Shown one piece after another: positions 6,906 to 7,632 of a DNA stretch of 7,632 bases. This stretch comes from JABMMZ01 sp044357345. GTDB lineage: Bacteria > Bacteroidota > Bacteroidia > NS11-12g > UBA955. Location: contig JBIKPR010000097.1 of NCBI GenBank assembly GCA_044357345.1, forward strand, positions 1 through 7,632. The letters are read 5' to 3'. Under the pieces are notes generated by a model that had not been told where the DNA came from, ran no database searches, and saw only the letters and a list, made by a program, of their open reading frames with translations. Position 1 is the first letter of the stretch; every line of letters begins with the position of its first letter. A program made the translations under genes and the position numbers.

Positions 6906-6924
6906 TTGACTTTTACAAAGTCAA
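6906..6924. repeat. Short perfect hairpin upstream of the glycosyltransferase promoter
   Basis: TTGACTTT (6906-6913) pairs perfectly with AAAGTCAA (6917-6924) across a 3-base loop. No T run follows on either strand, so it is not a standard terminator. It lies 12 bp upstream of the TTG box of the glycosyltransferase promoter and could be an operator-like site, but nothing beyond the symmetry supports that. Confidence 0.45.
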
Positions 6925-6937
6925 AAGTTAAGCTCAG

Positions 6938-6948
6938 GCAAGAGCAAG
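6938..6948 (+). repeat. Left arm of an inverted repeat flanking the GC-rich island
   Basis: GCAAGAGCAAG here is the exact reverse complement of 7485-7495. Extending inward to 20 bases gives 16 of 20 matches. No target-site duplication is visible outside the arms and no transposase is present. The motif is low-complexity, so it may instead be one of several AGCAAG repeats in the region. Confidence 0.4.
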
Positions 6949-7115
6949 AGTTATGAGGGGAGCATTTGGAAATGTTTGAAATTTCGATTAATATCTTATT
7001 TCCTTAGCGATTAATCAATACCCGGAAAGACAATAGACCCGTGGTAGAGCATGCCTGTTTTTATAAGGAAATGAAATTACCGATAATGCGCACCCCGATG
7101 ACCGGCGTGTAGCTC

Positions 7116-7131
7116 TTGAGGCATGCCTCAA
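7116..7131. repeat. 16-bp perfect palindrome in the GC-rich island
   Basis: TTGAGGCATGCCTCAA reads the same on both strands, centred between 7123 and 7124. It lies in the most GC-rich part of the island, about 60 bp before the tandem repeats. Its core GCATGCCT also occurs at 7049-7056. It could form a cruciform or be a dimeric protein site; no function can be assigned. Confidence 0.6.
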
Positions 7132-7191
7132 AGCCGCAGCGGAGCGGAGACAGAGGGCACGGAAAGGTGCACAAATAAGAAGCAAGGGCAA

Positions 7192-7406
7192 GAACGAAGT
7201 GTAGCGTTCTCATGAGCTTGCGAGTAACTAAGTGGAACGAAGTGTAGCGTTCTCATGAGCTTGCGAGTAACTAAGTGGAACGAAGTGTAGCGTTCTCATG
7301 AGCTTGCGAGTAACTAAGTGGAACGAAGTGTAGCGTTCTCATGAGCTTGCGAGTAATTATGAGAGACAAAATGTAGCTTTCTGGCGAGTTTGCCATTAAC
7401 TTAGTG
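7192..7406. repeat. Tandem array of a 43-bp repeat, five units
   Basis: Units start at 7192, 7235, 7278, 7321 and 7364, with exact 43-base spacing. Units 1-3 are identical. Unit 4 differs at three of its last seven bases. Unit 5 matches without gaps at 31 of 43 positions. Each unit opens with GAACGAAGTGTAGCGTTC, which has 5-bp inverted ends (GAACG/CGTTC), continues through the palindrome CTCATGAG and CTTGCGAG, and ends GAGTAACTAAGTG. The joint of two units gives AACTAAGTG followed by AACGAAGTG, a shorter direct repeat. A further partial copy may follow at 7403-7421. Because 43 is not a multiple of three and stops occur in every frame, it is not coding. There are no spacers, so it is not a CRISPR. 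Confidence 0.95.
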
Positions 7407-7484
7407 CAGCGCTTTCAAGACTGAAATGGGTACAGAAATATTTATAGCCTCTAGTTTTTACGAATGCCTGCCCTTCTCAACCCC

Positions 7485-7495
7485 CTTGCTCTTGC
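7485..7495 (-). repeat. Right arm of the inverted repeat flanking the GC-rich island
   Basis: CTTGCTCTTGC is the exact reverse complement of 6938-6948. It lies after a C5 run and is followed by seven T (7496-7502), close to where the sequence returns to strongly AT-rich DNA. With the left arm it encloses about 560 bp including the palindrome and the tandem array. Confidence 0.4.
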
Positions 7496-7581
7496 TTTTT
7501 TTCAAAACAAGTTCAAATATCCTTTGTTAATTATAATGAATTTAAATAAGTCCAATTTTTTACTTTTATCAAATAAAACGA

Positions 7582-7589
7582 TAAATTTG
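7582..7589 (+). promoter_or_regulatory. Possible promoter -7 element pointing out of the window
   Basis: TAAATTTG followed by C fits the Bacteroidota -7 pattern TAnnTTTG in a 22% G+C stretch. About 20 bases upstream there is only a T run (7556-7560) and no clear TTG. It would drive a rightward gene whose start lies beyond 7632, divergent from the glycosyltransferase. Confidence 0.4.
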
Positions 7590-7632
7590 CGGCGAATTCA
7601 AAATTTAAAACTTTGAATCGAAAACCATTAAA

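Larger units (their letters stand above)
6895..7632. other. Gene-free region with a GC-rich repeat island
   Basis: I see no convincing gene here on either strand; open frames are at most about 30 codons. The composition changes abruptly: by hand count 7081-7180 is 59% G+C, while 7501-7600 is 22%. The island also holds the octamer CGATTAAT twice (6985-6992 and 7008-7015) and a 9-bp inverted pair (6998-7006 with 7064-7072). The short purine motif AGCAAG recurs at 6881-6895, 6938-6948 and 7181-7192, and inverted at 7485-7495. No tRNA, rRNA, tmRNA, SRP or RNase P signature was found. The last 90 bases are very AT-rich and look like a promoter region for a gene beyond the window. Confidence 0.7.

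Noticed and set aside
6906..6924. Terminator for a transcript from the right
   Set aside because: The stem is perfect, but no T run follows on either strand and no gene ends there.
7151..7170. SRP-RNA-like apical loop (GGAAAGG between GCAC and GTGC)
   Set aside because: Only four stem pairs, and the conserved SRP tetraloop/asymmetric-loop sequence is absent.
7123..7215. Small ORF of 30 codons starting in the palindrome and ending in the first 43-bp unit
   Set aside because: No ribosome site, no recognisable motif, very short, and it runs into a non-coding tandem repeat.
7192..7406. CRISPR array
   Set aside because: The 43-bp units are directly adjacent with no variable spacers, and no cas gene is in the window.

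Overview
The window looks like chromosomal DNA from a member of the Bacteroidota. Three things support this: a C-terminal type IX secretion (T9SS) sorting domain on the first protein, the ribosomal block order rplM-rpsI-rpsB-tsf, and promoter-like sites that fit the Bacteroidota pattern TTTG/TTG - about 20 bp - TAnnTTTG. I cannot name a genus. Most genes are moderately AT-rich and lack Shine-Dalgarno sites, also as expected for this phylum.

Layout. (1) 1-768, + strand: the 3' part of a secreted protein with a choice-of-anchor-D/Ig-like domain and a T9SS tail, closed by a strong hairpin terminator (788-826). (2) 838-3098, + strand: a two-gene unit. The first gene is a periplasmic di-haem cytochrome c peroxidase with an extra helical N-terminal domain. 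It overlaps by one base a small mono-haem cytochrome c gene, which may be its electron donor. (3) 3110-3145: a bidirectional terminator between the convergent units. (4) 3163-5644, - strand: the translation operon, transcribed rplM (L13), rpsI (S9), rpsB (S2), tsf (EF-Ts), with a near-consensus promoter at 5676-5707 and a GTG start for rplM. (5) 5731-about 6858, - strand: a family-4 (GT-B) glycosyltransferase lying just upstream of rplM in the same direction. Its own promoter appears to sit inside the longest open frame, so the true start is later and not ATG. (6) 6895-7632: about 740 bp without a convincing gene. It holds a GC-rich island with a tandem 43-bp repeat (four nearly perfect copies plus one decayed copy), a 16-bp perfect palindrome, and an 11-bp inverted repeat near the island's two edges. 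It ends in AT-rich DNA with a promoter-like site pointing out of the window.

Most of the window is ordinary housekeeping or common Bacteroidota accessory content. I do not see a clear undescribed multi-gene system. The parts most worth a second look are the repeat island at 6938-7495, the glycosyltransferase start/promoter conflict, and the peroxidase/cytochrome pair, which has non-canonical haem-pocket residues and a terminator almost touching its start codon.
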